Source: DATFCK01 sp963728975
GTDB lineage: Bacteria > Verrucomicrobiota > Verrucomicrobiia > Chthoniobacterales > UBA10450
DNA length: 64,000 bases
Assembly: GCA_963728975.1 (NCBI GenBank)
Contig: CAVSMF010000004.1
Location: 106,592-170,591, forward strand
Direction: 5' to 3'
In this document: positions 8,612 through 17,114 of the stretch, piece after piece
How positions within the stretch are numbered: the stretch's first letter is position 1
Layout of the letters: each line of letters starts with the position of its first letter
The notes under the pieces: model-generated
What the model saw: the letters and a program-made list of their open reading frames with translations, nothing else
Told to the model about the DNA's origin: nothing
Database searches by the model: none
Program-made: the position numbers and the translations under genes

Positions 8612-10402
8612 ATGACCGAAACGACCAGCGACTTTCTGCTTAAGCGAATCAATCAATGGGGACTCAAACGCATCTATGGATTTCCGGGCGACGGCATTAA
8701 TGGAATTATCGGGGCAATCGACCGGGCCGGTGACGCCATCGATTATGTCGAGGTCCGGCACGAAGAGATGGCGGCGTTCATGGCGTGCGCCCACTACAAA
8801 TTCACGGGGGAAGTAGGGATTTGCCTGGCGACATCGGGTCCGGGCGCGATTCATCTTTTGAACGGGCTTTATGACGCCAAGATGGATCATGCCGGAGTGG
8901 TGGCGATTGTGGGTCAGCAGGCGCGAGCGGCCCTGGGCGGCGATTACCAGCAGGAAGTCGATCTCATCACCCTGTTCAAAGATGTCGCCCACCAATATGT
9001 CCATATGGCGTCGACTCCGGTCCAAATCCGCCATTTGATCGATCGCGCCATTCGGATCGCCAAGGCTGAGCGCACTGTGACCTGCATCATTATTCCGAAT
9101 GATGTCCAGGAAATGCCCGCGGTGGAAAAGCCGCCGCGTAAACATGGGACCATTCACTCGGGAGTCGGCTACATGGCTCCGCACGTGGTGCCGAAGAAAA
9201 AAGATCTGCAAAAGGCCGCGGACGTTTTGAACGCCGGACAAAAGGTGGCGATCCTGGCCGGGGCCGGGGCGCTCGGAGCCACCGATGAAATTATCGAGAC
9301 GGCGGAGATTCTCGGAGCCGGGGTCGCCAAAGCCTTGTTAGGCAAAGCAGCTATTCCGGACGATCTTCCGTTCTGCACCGGACCGATTGGGCTGCTCGGC
9401 TCCAAGCCGAGCTGGGACATGATGACCGAATGCGACACCCTTCTAATCGTCGGCTCGAGTTTTCCCTATTCCGAGTTCCTTCCCAAGGAAGGTCAGGCTC
9501 GCGGCGTCCAGATCGACATCGATCCGAAAATGCTGAGCATTCGGTATCCGACCGAAATCAACCTGGTGGGCGACAGCGCGGAAACCTTGCAGGCGCTCAT
9601 TCCCATGCTGGATCGAAAGCAGGACCGGTCCTGGCGGAACAAACTGGAAGGGGCAATCAAAGAGTGGTGGAAGGTGCTGGAAGCCCGGGCCATGAACGAG
9701 GCCGATCCCATCAATCCGCAGCGCGTATTCTGGGAATTGTCGCCGCGTCTGCCCGATAATTGCATTCTCTCCTCCGATTCCGGTTCTTCGGCGAATTGGT
9801 TTGCTCGCGATCTGAAGGTCCGGCGCGGAATGATGGCATCCCTCTCCGGCAACCTGGCGACGATGGGTCCGGGCGTTCCCTATTCGGTCGCGGCCAAGTT
9901 TGCCTGGCCCGACCGGCCGGTGATCGCGCTGGTGGGCGACGGCGCCATGTTGATGAACGGAATCAACTGCCTGATAACGATCGCTCATTATTGGAAAGAG
10001 TGGAGCGATCCGCGACTCATTGTCATGGTCTTGGCCAACCGCGATCTAAACCAGGTGACGTGGGAGCAACGGGTGATGGCGGGCGATCCGAAATTTCCCG
10101 CTTCCCAGGTCGTTCCCAATTTTGCCTTTTCTCGTTATGCCGAGTTGCTTGGGCTCCGCGGTATCCGGGTTGAAACGCCCGACCAAATAGGACCGGCGTG
10201 GGACCAGGCGCTTTCCTCCGACCGGCCGGTCGTCTATGAAGCCCTAACCGACCCGGAAGTGCCTACTCTGCCTCCCCATATCACTTTCGAGCAGGCCAAA
10301 CATTTCATGGAATCGATGGCCAAGGGCGATCCGCACCTCGGCCATATCATCAAGGAAACGTTTAAAGATGCGGTCGAAGGAATATTGCCGCACAAAAGCT
10401 GA
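8612..10402 (+). CDS. thiamine pyrophosphate enzyme, pyruvate oxidase-like
   Basis: 596 aa with the three-domain architecture of PoxB/acetolactate-synthase-like enzymes. The N-terminal PYR domain includes the catalytic Glu in VEVRHEEMAAF and the LATSGPGAIHLLNGLYDA segment. A central domain follows. The C-terminal PP domain has GDGAMLMNGIN followed about 28 residues later by NRDLNQVTWEQR, the Mg-TPP motif. It probably decarboxylates a 2-oxoacid, but pyruvate specificity is not proved and a C-terminal membrane-binding helix as in E. coli PoxB is not obvious. ATG 8612 is chosen over upstream starts that run into the preceding gene. The enolase-superfamily gene follows after 24 bases. Confidence 0.85.
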   Translation: MTETTSDFLLKRINQWGLKRIYGFPGDGINGIIGAIDRAGDAIDYVEVRHEEMAAFMACAHYKFTGEVGICLATSGPGAIHLLNGLYDAKMDHAGVVAIVGQQARAALGGDYQQEVDLITLFKDVAHQYVHMASTPVQIRHLIDRAIRIAKAERTVTCIIIPNDVQEMPAVEKPPRKHGTIHSGVGYMAPHVVPKKKDLQKAADVLNAGQKVAILAGAGALGATDEIIETAEILGAGVAKALLGKAAIPDDLPFCTGPIGLLGSKPSWDMMTECDTLLIVGSSFPYSEFLPKEGQARGVQIDIDPKMLSIRYPTEINLVGDSAETLQALIPMLDRKQDRSWRNKLEGAIKEWWKVLEARAMNEADPINPQRVFWELSPRLPDNCILSSDSGSSANWFARDLKVRRGMMASLSGNLATMGPGVPYSVAAKFAWPDRPVIALVGDGAMLMNGINCLITIAHYWKEWSDPRLIVMVLANRDLNQVTWEQRVMAGDPKFPASQVVPNFAFSRYAELLGLRGIRVETPDQIGPAWDQALSSDRPVVYEALTDPEVPTLPPHITFEQAKHFMESMAKGDPHLGHIIKETFKDAVEGILPHKS

Positions 10403-10426
10403 CCGGCTGCATGCGCTCTCATCTCA

Positions 10427-11530
10427 ATGAACCCTCGCCCTCCTGCCGCCCGGATCGACGACCTCAAGGTTTCGGCCTTCAAAATTCCGACTGATGCGCC
10501 GGAATCGGATGGAACTTACGAATGGGACAGCACCACGATTGTGATCGTGGAAATCTCCGCGGCCGGCCAACAATCGTTAGGCTACACCTATGCCGATGAA
10601 GCCACCGCCAAACTCATCGCTTCCAAGCTAAAGAAGCTGGTGGTCGGCCAGGACGCCCTCTCGATTAGCCGCCTCTGGAACGCCCTGGTCCATTCCATCC
10701 GCAATCTCGGCCGGCCGGGCATTTGCTCGATGGCCATTTCCGCCATCGACACCGCCCTGTGGGATTTGAAAGCCCGATTGCTGGGATTGCCGCTTGTTAC
10801 TTTGTTAGGCCAGGCTCGTGAGTGCATGCCCCTTTATGGCAGCGGCGGGTTCACTTCCTATTCCAACGAAAAATTGCAGGAGCAGCTCGCCGGCTGGGTG
10901 AACCGGGGAATTCCCCGGGTCAAAATGAAAGTGGGCCGCGATCCCCTGGCGGATCCGAAACGAGTTGCCGCGGCCCGGGAGGCCATCGGAAACAAAGCTG
11001 ATCTCTTCGTGGACGCCAACGGCGGTTACACCCGTAAACAGGCGCTCGAACTGGCCGGAAAGTTCGCCGAGTTCGATGTCTCCTGGTTTGAGGAACCCGT
11101 TTCTTCCGACGATCTCGACGGCCTTCACCTCATCCGGGACCAGGGACCGTCAGGAATGAACATCGCCGCCGGAGAGTATGGTTACGATATCGGTTACTTC
11201 GAACGAATGCTCGCGGCCGAGGCGGTGGATGTTTTGCAGGCGGACGCGACCCGCTGTTGCGGCTACACCGGATTCTTTCAGGCCGCCGCTCTCGCTGAAG
11301 CGCATCATGTCCCGCTCTCGGCCCATTGCGCTCCGGCTCTGCATCTCGCTCCCGGATGCGCCGCCCGCTCCTTTTTGCATGCGGAATACTTTCATGACCA
11401 TGTTCGGATCGAGCAGATGCTTTTTGAAGGGACACGGTCGCCGGACGGCGGCGCTCTCTATCCCGATCTCTCCCGGCCCGGTAACGGTTTGGAATTCAAA
11501 CGGCAGGATGCGGAAGAGTTCGCTCTGTGA
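10427..11530 (+). CDS. enolase-superfamily (mandelate racemase/muconate lactonizing type) enzyme
   Basis: 367 aa. Shows the barrel motifs of the mandelate racemase subgroup: KMKVG (K-x-K base), DANGGY (first metal Asp), WFEEP and GEYGYD (metal Glu residues), QADATRCCG, and SAHCAPALH, whose His would be the second acid/base. These enzymes abstract a proton alpha to a carboxylate, typically dehydrating or racemizing sugar acids. Substrate cannot be assigned. It sits between a TPP enzyme and a 2-hydroxyacid-dehydrogenase-like protein, suggesting a small sugar-acid or hydroxyacid pathway. Confidence 0.82.
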   Translation: MNPRPPAARIDDLKVSAFKIPTDAPESDGTYEWDSTTIVIVEISAAGQQSLGYTYADEATAKLIASKLKKLVVGQDALSISRLWNALVHSIRNLGRPGICSMAISAIDTALWDLKARLLGLPLVTLLGQARECMPLYGSGGFTSYSNEKLQEQLAGWVNRGIPRVKMKVGRDPLADPKRVAAAREAIGNKADLFVDANGGYTRKQALELAGKFAEFDVSWFEEPVSSDDLDGLHLIRDQGPSGMNIAAGEYGYDIGYFERMLAAEAVDVLQADATRCCGYTGFFQAAALAEAHHVPLSAHCAPALHLAPGCAARSFLHAEYFHDHVRIEQMLFEGTRSPDGGALYPDLSRPGNGLEFKRQDAEEFAL

Positions 11531-11606
11531 TTTATGACTAAAGTACCTCCAGGAAAATGTCAGTCAGCCGCCTCCCGGCGCAGCGCATCTGACTCGCACC
11601 CAACGC

Positions 11607-14600
11607 TTGACCCTGCCGGAACGGTTACGCGCCGAAATTAATGGAGAAGTCCGTTTTGACGACGGCAGCCGGGCCCTCTACGCCACGGACGGCTCGAACT
11701 ATCGCCAGACACCAATCGGCGTAGTTTTGCCGCGCTCGGTGAACGATGTCATCGCGACGATTGCGGCGGCCCGCTACTACGGCGCCCCCATTACCAGCCG
11801 GGGCTGCGGGACAAGTCTGGCCGGTCAATGCTGCAACACCGCCATCATCATCGATATGTCGAAGTATCTGAACCAGGTGCTCGATATCGATGTGGAACGA
11901 AAGCTCGGCCGCGTCCAGCCCGGCACGATCCTGGACGATCTTCGCCATGCCGCGGAAAAATATCACCTGACCTTCGGACCGGATCCCGCCACCCATAACC
12001 ATTGCACGTTAGGCGGAATGATCGGCAACAATTCCTGCGGCATTCATTCAGTCATGGCCGCCTTTGCTGGGACTGGCGCCCGCACCGCGGATAACGTTCA
12101 CGAGCTGGAAATCCTGACTTACGACGGCGAACGGATGCGGGTCGGACCGACGACCGAACAAGAACTGGAGAATATCGTCAGCCAGGGCGGGAGACGGGGC
12201 GAAATTTACCGGCGGCTTCGGGAATTACGCGACAAGTATGCGCCGGCGATCCGGCAAAAATTTCCCGATATCCCCCGGCGAGTTTCCGGTTACAACCTGC
12301 CTGAATTATTGCCGGAGAAGGGCTTTAACGTCGCTCGCGCGCTGGTCGGCACGGAAGGCACGTGCGTTACGGTCCTGGAAGCAACCCTCCATCTCATTCC
12401 CAATCCCAAAGCGCGCAGCTTGCTCGTGCTCGGTTATCCGGACGTTTACAGCGCCGGCGACCACGCCCCGGAAATCCTCCAGCACAAACCGATCGGGCTG
12501 GAAGGAATCGATCACAAGCTAATCAGCTATATGAAAAAGACCGGCATGCACCCCGAGGACATTCAGCTTCTTCCCGAGGGCAAGGGATTTCTCCTGGTCG
12601 AATTTGGCGGGAACTCGAAGGCGGATGCCGATGCCAAGGCCCACGAAGTGATGGCGGCTTTGGGGAAGAACGGCAATCCCCCTAACATGAAGCTTTATGA
12701 TGATCAATGGGAGGAATCGAAAGTCTGGGAGGTCCGGGAATCGGGGCTCGGAGCCACCGCTTTTGTCCCAGGGTTGGACGACACCTGGCCCGGCTGGGAG
12801 GATTCGGCGGTGCCGCCGGACAAGGTCGGTCCCTATTTGCGCGATCTTCGGAAGCTTTTTCAGAAATACAATTACGATGCCTCCCTTTACGGACATTTCG
12901 GGCAGGGCTGTATCCACTGCCGAATTCCGTTCGATCTTTACACCGCCAAGGGAATCGAGACCTATCGCTCCTTCGTCGAGGAAGCGTCCGATCTGGTCTT
13001 GAGCTACGGGGGATCCCTCTCGGGCGAGCACGGCGACGGCCAGGCCCGCGCGGAATTGCTTCCCAAAATGTACGGACCGGAAATCATGGAGGCGTTCCGC
13101 GAATTCAAATCGATCTGGGATCCGGAATGGAAAATGAATCCCGGAAAAGTGATCGGCGCCTATCCGATCACGGCGAACCTGCGAGTAGGCAGCGATTACA
13201 ATCCGTGGGAGCCGACAACCTACTTTTCCTATCCGTCAGACAAAGGCAACTTCGCCCGGGCCGCCCTCCGCTGCGTGGGGGTCGGAAAATGCCGGCGGTT
13301 GGAAGGCGGCACCATGTGTCCGAGTTTCATGGTTACGCGCGAGGAGAAAGACACGACCCGGGGCCGGGCGCATCTCCTTTTCGAAATGTTACGCGGAGAA
13401 GTGATCGGCAAAAACGGCTGGAGAGACGAAACGGTCAAGGACGCGCTCGACCTCTGTCTCGCCTGCAAGGGATGCAAGGGGGATTGCCCGGTCAACGTGG
13501 ATATGGCCACCTACAAGGCCGAATTTCTGGCTCATTATTATAAGGGGCGTTTGCGCCCGATCCATGCCTACGCCTTCGGCCTCATCCATGTCTGGGCCCG
13601 CCTCGCTCAGCTAGCCCCCACTCTGGTCAACTTCATCAATCGCGCGCCGCTCATTAGTAATCTGGCTAAGGCGTTTATTGGCGTCGCTCAACCGCGCACG
13701 ATGCCCGGTTTTGCCGGAGAATCGTTCAAAAGCTGGTTCGAACGGCGACCGGTCCACAACCAGGGCAAGCCGCGGGTCATTCTCTGGCCGGATACGTTCA
13801 ACAACTACTTTCATCCCGCGGTGGGAAAGGCCGCGGTGGAAGTGTTGGAGAGCGCCGGATTTCGGGTGGTGTTACCGAAGCGCGATCTCTGCTGCGGCCG
13901 GCCGCTTTATGACTACGGAATGCTTGGCACCGCCCGGCGCTGGCTTCTGCAGATCCTTCATTCGTTAGCCGACGACATCGAAGCAGGCGTCCCGATTGTC
14001 GGTCTGGAACCCAGCTGCACTGCCGTCTTCCGCGACGAAGCCTACGAGCTCTTTCCTCAGAACGAGAATGCTCGGCGATTGAAGCAACAAACCTTCACTC
14101 TGGCCGAGTTTCTGGAGAAACACGCCCCGGACTATCGCGTGCCGAAATTGGAACGAACGGCGGTTGTGCACGGCCATTGCCATCACAAGGCCGTCATGAA
14201 GATGCAGGCGGAGGAAAAAATTCTGAAGAAAATGGGAATCGATTACCATCTGCTCGATTCCGGTTGTTGCGGCATGGCCGGCGCATTCGGATTTGAAGCG
14301 GATCATTACGACGTTTCAATCGCCTGCGGCGAACGAGTCCTTTTGCCGGCCGTTCGCAATGCGGGCAAGGACACTCTGATCGTCGCCGACGGCTTCAGTT
14401 GTCGCGAACAGGTTCGGCAATGCACCGATCGCGTGCCGCTTCACCTCGCTGAAGTAATGAGGATGGCTATTGACCACGGTCCGAAGGGAGTGGCTGGAAG
14501 CTACCCGGAACGGCAATTCATCCAGCCCGAACCGCCCACGACTTCGCCGATAAAAGCAGCCGCGCTGGCGGCGGGACTGGGCGCGCTCGGCCTGGCCGCG

Positions 14601-14633
14601 CTCTACTGGGTGACCCGGAAACGAGATCGGTAA
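11607..14633 (+). CDS. FAD-linked/Fe-S 2-hydroxyacid dehydrogenase (GlcD-GlcF type fusion) with C-terminal membrane anchor
   Basis: 1008 aa. The N-terminal half is a FAD_binding_4/GlcD module (SRGCGTSLAGQCC, FGPDPATHNHCTLGG, LSGEHGDGQARAELLP). The C-terminal half is a GlcF/DLD-like module with ferredoxin cysteines (CVGVGKC...CPSF and CLACKGCKGDCPVN) and two CCG domains (CCGRPLYDYG; HGHCHHKAV with CCGMAGAFGFE). Such fusions oxidise D-lactate or D-2-hydroxyglutarate and pass electrons to the quinone pool. Unusually, it ends in one hydrophobic helix (about 985-1003) and a basic tail, a likely membrane anchor. No in-frame ATG exists, so TTG 11607 is the best start. It follows the enolase-type gene by 76 bases. 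Confidence 0.88.
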   Translation: MTLPERLRAEINGEVRFDDGSRALYATDGSNYRQTPIGVVLPRSVNDVIATIAAARYYGAPITSRGCGTSLAGQCCNTAIIIDMSKYLNQVLDIDVERKLGRVQPGTILDDLRHAAEKYHLTFGPDPATHNHCTLGGMIGNNSCGIHSVMAAFAGTGARTADNVHELEILTYDGERMRVGPTTEQELENIVSQGGRRGEIYRRLRELRDKYAPAIRQKFPDIPRRVSGYNLPELLPEKGFNVARALVGTEGTCVTVLEATLHLIPNPKARSLLVLGYPDVYSAGDHAPEILQHKPIGLEGIDHKLISYMKKTGMHPEDIQLLPEGKGFLLVEFGGNSKADADAKAHEVMAALGKNGNPPNMKLYDDQWEESKVWEVRESGLGATAFVPGLDDTWPGWEDSAVPPDKVGPYLRDLRKLFQKYNYDASLYGHFGQGCIHCRIPFDLYTAKGIETYRSFVEEASDLVLSYGGSLSGEHGDGQARAELLPKMYGPEIMEAFREFKSIWDPEWKMNPGKVIGAYPITANLRVGSDYNPWEPTTYFSYPSDKGNFARAALRCVGVGKCRRLEGGTMCPSFMVTREEKDTTRGRAHLLFEMLRGEVIGKNGWRDETVKDALDLCLACKGCKGDCPVNVDMATYKAEFLAHYYKGRLRPIHAYAFGLIHVWARLAQLAPTLVNFINRAPLISNLAKAFIGVAQPRTMPGFAGESFKSWFERRPVHNQGKPRVILWPDTFNNYFHPAVGKAAVEVLESAGFRVVLPKRDLCCGRPLYDYGMLGTARRWLLQILHSLADDIEAGVPIVGLEPSCTAVFRDEAYELFPQNENARRLKQQTFTLAEFLEKHAPDYRVPKLERTAVVHGHCHHKAVMKMQAEEKILKKMGIDYHLLDSGCCGMAGAFGFEADHYDVSIACGERVLLPAVRNAGKDTLIVADGFSCREQVRQCTDRVPLHLAEVMRMAIDHGPKGVAGSYPERQFIQPEPPTTSPIKAAALAAGLGALGLAALYWVTRKRDR

Positions 14634-14920
14634 TCCTCACTGGATTTATTTCATCCACAGATTTCGCAGATTCACGCAGATTTTTGTTGAGGAGGGCGGA
14701 AACCAGGAGATTTATTTCTGAGGAAAGCAGGAACGCAGGAAAAGCGGTTTTAGATTGGTGATTGGTGCTTCCCTGGTGCTTGGTCCTTGGTGCTTGGTCC
14801 TTGGTGCTTGGTCCTTGGTGCTTGGTGCCTTGGTGCTTGGTCCTTGGTCCTTTCAAACCCTCTCGCCGCCCGGAGGCGCCTCCCACAATGTCCTCGACTG
14901 GCTTCCAGATTTAATCTCGC
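14634..14920. repeat. intergenic repeats, including a 14-bp minisatellite
   Basis: No gene. At 14755-14850 a 14-bp unit (CTTGGTCCTTGGTG) repeats about five times with one variant. Upstream, 14651-14683 carries the CAGATTTCGCAGATTCACGC type of short degenerate repeat that recurs between genes in many genomes of this kind. The region separates two convergent genes (stops at 14633 and 14921). Confidence 0.75.
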
Positions 14921-15988
14921 TCAGGCTTTGGGCAGAGTAACCACTACCGTGGAGCCTTTGCGTCCGACCTTCATTTCGCTCTCCTTCACCGGGCCCGGCA
15001 AAGTGATCATTTCCTCGTAACGCCCTTTCTCCATGCTTTCGATGGTTCCCGGACTCGGGCTCGCCATCGTGTTGCTCTTTTGTTCCCGGGCAACCAGATG
15101 GAGCTGGCCGTTCTCAAAGTTCACTTGCACGTCCGACATCTTTGTGTCGGGAAGGGTAAAGTGAACCACATAATTGTTGTCTTGATCCTCGATGTTCATC
15201 GTCGATCCGAGCCGAAGCGTGCTCGTTCCGTTGAGGAGGTCGTTAGGAAACGCGTTTTTGAACACCTGATCCATCTGCGTTTCCATGCGTTCCATCTCAT
15301 TCGCCAATCTCTCGTCCCAGGTCGCGGGGCTCGTCTCCGGACCGGCTCCCGGCGCTTCCGGCTCCATCGGACTAACCGCCGGTGACGCCGCTGCCACCGC
15401 CGCATTCGCCTTGGGAATGGTGATCACCACCAGGTTTTGTTTTCGGTCGATCTTCATTTGGTCCGCTTTGATCGGTTGAGGCAGGCTGATGATTTGATCG
15501 TACCGCTGCGTCCCCGTTGCGCCGCCGGCTTTCTGCGCGGTTTGCATGGTCACATGTAAATCGCCGTTCTCCACCTTTGCCTTCAGATTCGATGTATCCC
15601 CGTTCGGCACATACACGCGGGCGACATACTTATCCTTCTGTTCCCGCAAATCCACCGAGCTGGCCAGGCGCGATCGGCCGAACAAATCGCCGAAATCGTG
15701 AAAACTGCCGGCGAAGAGAGTGTCCATTTGCGATTCCAGATCGCGCAGCCGCATGTTTATGTCGGCAAAAGGCGAGCCAGTTGGCAGAGGGCTGATCGTT
15801 GGCACCGCGAGCGGGCTACTCGATTCCACCGGTGTCGGACTTGGCACTACGGTCGCCGTGGGACTCGGAGTTGGTGTCGGGGTTTCTTTTCCGCTGCTCG
15901 ATTGATCGTCAGAACACGCACTGAGCATTGGGAATGCGATAGCGAGGCTGAACACGCCTAATTGAATCCAAAAATTTTGAGTTTTCAT
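14921..15988 (-). CDS. lipoprotein with two Hsp20/alpha-crystallin-like domains
   Basis: 355 aa. A lipoprotein signal (PMLSAC, Cys25) is followed by a Thr/Pro/Ser-rich linker (about 35-75) and two alpha-crystallin-like modules of about 100 residues. Each has the layout LRDLESQMDTLF / MERMETQMDQVF, then VDLREQKDKYVARVYVP / MNIEDQDNNYVVHFTLP, and a final IDRKQNLVVITIPKA / VGRKGSTVVVTLPKA. Small heat-shock proteins are normally single-domain cytoplasmic holdases, so this would be a membrane-tethered envelope holdase with a tandem domain. The C-terminal IxI motif is not seen. It is convergent with the preceding gene. Confidence 0.75.
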   Translation of the reverse strand: MKTQNFWIQLGVFSLAIAFPMLSACSDDQSSSGKETPTPTPSPTATVVPSPTPVESSSPLAVPTISPLPTGSPFADINMRLRDLESQMDTLFAGSFHDFGDLFGRSRLASSVDLREQKDKYVARVYVPNGDTSNLKAKVENGDLHVTMQTAQKAGGATGTQRYDQIISLPQPIKADQMKIDRKQNLVVITIPKANAAVAAASPAVSPMEPEAPGAGPETSPATWDERLANEMERMETQMDQVFKNAFPNDLLNGTSTLRLGSTMNIEDQDNNYVVHFTLPDTKMSDVQVNFENGQLHLVAREQKSNTMASPSPGTIESMEKGRYEEMITLPGPVKESEMKVGRKGSTVVVTLPKA

Positions 15989-16454
15989 AACTTCCGGTAG
16001 CGATGCACCGGATCGTCACGCCATCGCAGGATCCGCCGGAGTGAACTCAAAAAATCCCTGATAACGCCCGACCGGCGACATCAGATTTTCATGCCTCCGG
16101 CAAGGGAGAAATCCCTCTGTAATTTCGACCATTCGCAGAACAAACTGTTCAAAATTTGGCCAACTCCCTTCGCCGGAAAATTCGGCAAGGCCGGCGTTTG
16201 CGCAGAATTAGGCAATCCTCCGGGTATCGCAGAAGCGTAACTACCTTAGCAGCTTGTCATGCATCGGCTCTCCCATCTTCAAGTTCGCGCTTCTATCGGT
16301 TTCGGCAGGACCTGTCTGGTCGGGCGACGACCGACAAAACATTCCTATTTCTTCCTCGCATCAGGTTTCCAGAAGAGAAACGGGCCCGGATGTTCGGGTC
16401 TAGCTGGCGGAGATTCGCCACTGTGAACAGCATCGAGCGACACTGACAGGTGGA
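15989..16454. promoter_or_regulatory. 466-bp divergent region upstream of the act-cta operon
   Basis: No convincing gene. This is the only long non-coding stretch before the 12.8-kb respiratory operon, so its promoter should lie here, divergent from that of the Hsp20-like lipoprotein. I could not pick out a clear -35/-10 pair. AGGTGG lies at 16448-16453, almost touching the actA ATG at 16455. Confidence 0.4.
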
Positions 16455-17114
16455 ATGGCCCAGATCTTCTCTCGCAAGGCCAATGTTTATTCCCGAGTCA
16501 CCCTTGTCGGAATCGTCATTTTCGTTTGCGGCGGCGGCTGGGCGACCTCGACGATCTATTGGTCGCCTTGGACCACTTCCGTCGATATCCCATTCCAGCA
16601 GCCTGTGCCGTTCAGTCACAAGCATCACGTGTCGGATGATGGAATCGACTGCCGTTACTGTCACACCTCAGTGGAGAAATCCTCATTCGCCGGTTTGCCC
16701 CCTACCGAAACCTGCATGACCTGCCATTCCCAGATCTGGACCGACTCGCCGATGCTGATGCCCGTCCGCGCCAGTTTCGCCACTAACACACCGCTCCAAT
16801 GGAATCGGGTGCACGATCTGCCGGGCTATGTGTATTTCAATCACAGTATTCATATCGCCAAGGGCATCGGTTGCTCGACCTGCCATGGACGCGTCGATCA
16901 AATGCCGCTCACCCGAAAAACCGAAACCCTTTACATGAAATGGTGTCTCGAATGCCATCGTAACCCGGCGAAATACATCCGGCCGCGCGATAAAATCTAC
17001 GACATGACGTGGCGACCGGCCGAAAACCGGCACGGCGAAGGAAAGAAGCTGGTGGCCGAATATAACGTCGATACCAGCGGCCGCCTGGAAAATTGCAGCA
17101 CCTGTCACCGATGA
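16455..17114 (+). CDS. actA: alternative complex III pentaheme cytochrome c subunit ActA
   Basis: Subunit of the quinol:electron-acceptor oxidoreductase that replaces cytochrome bc1. 219 aa with one N-terminal membrane anchor (about 13-33) and five CxxCH heme-c sites: CRYCH, CMTCH, CSTCH, CLECH and CSTCH, the last just before the C-terminus. Five hemes, one anchor and position at the head of the operon match ActA. Its stop overlaps the actB start (ATGA at 17111-17114). Confidence 0.95.
   Translation: MAQIFSRKANVYSRVTLVGIVIFVCGGGWATSTIYWSPWTTSVDIPFQQPVPFSHKHHVSDDGIDCRYCHTSVEKSSFAGLPPTETCMTCHSQIWTDSPMLMPVRASFATNTPLQWNRVHDLPGYVYFNHSIHIAKGIGCSTCHGRVDQMPLTRKTETLYMKWCLECHRNPAKYIRPRDKIYDMTWRPAENRHGEGKKLVAEYNVDTSGRLENCSTCHR

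Noticed and set aside
16156..16446. 96-codon frame upstream of actA
   Set aside because: Arg-rich, no ribosome site, no recognisable motif. More likely the leader/promoter region of the operon.
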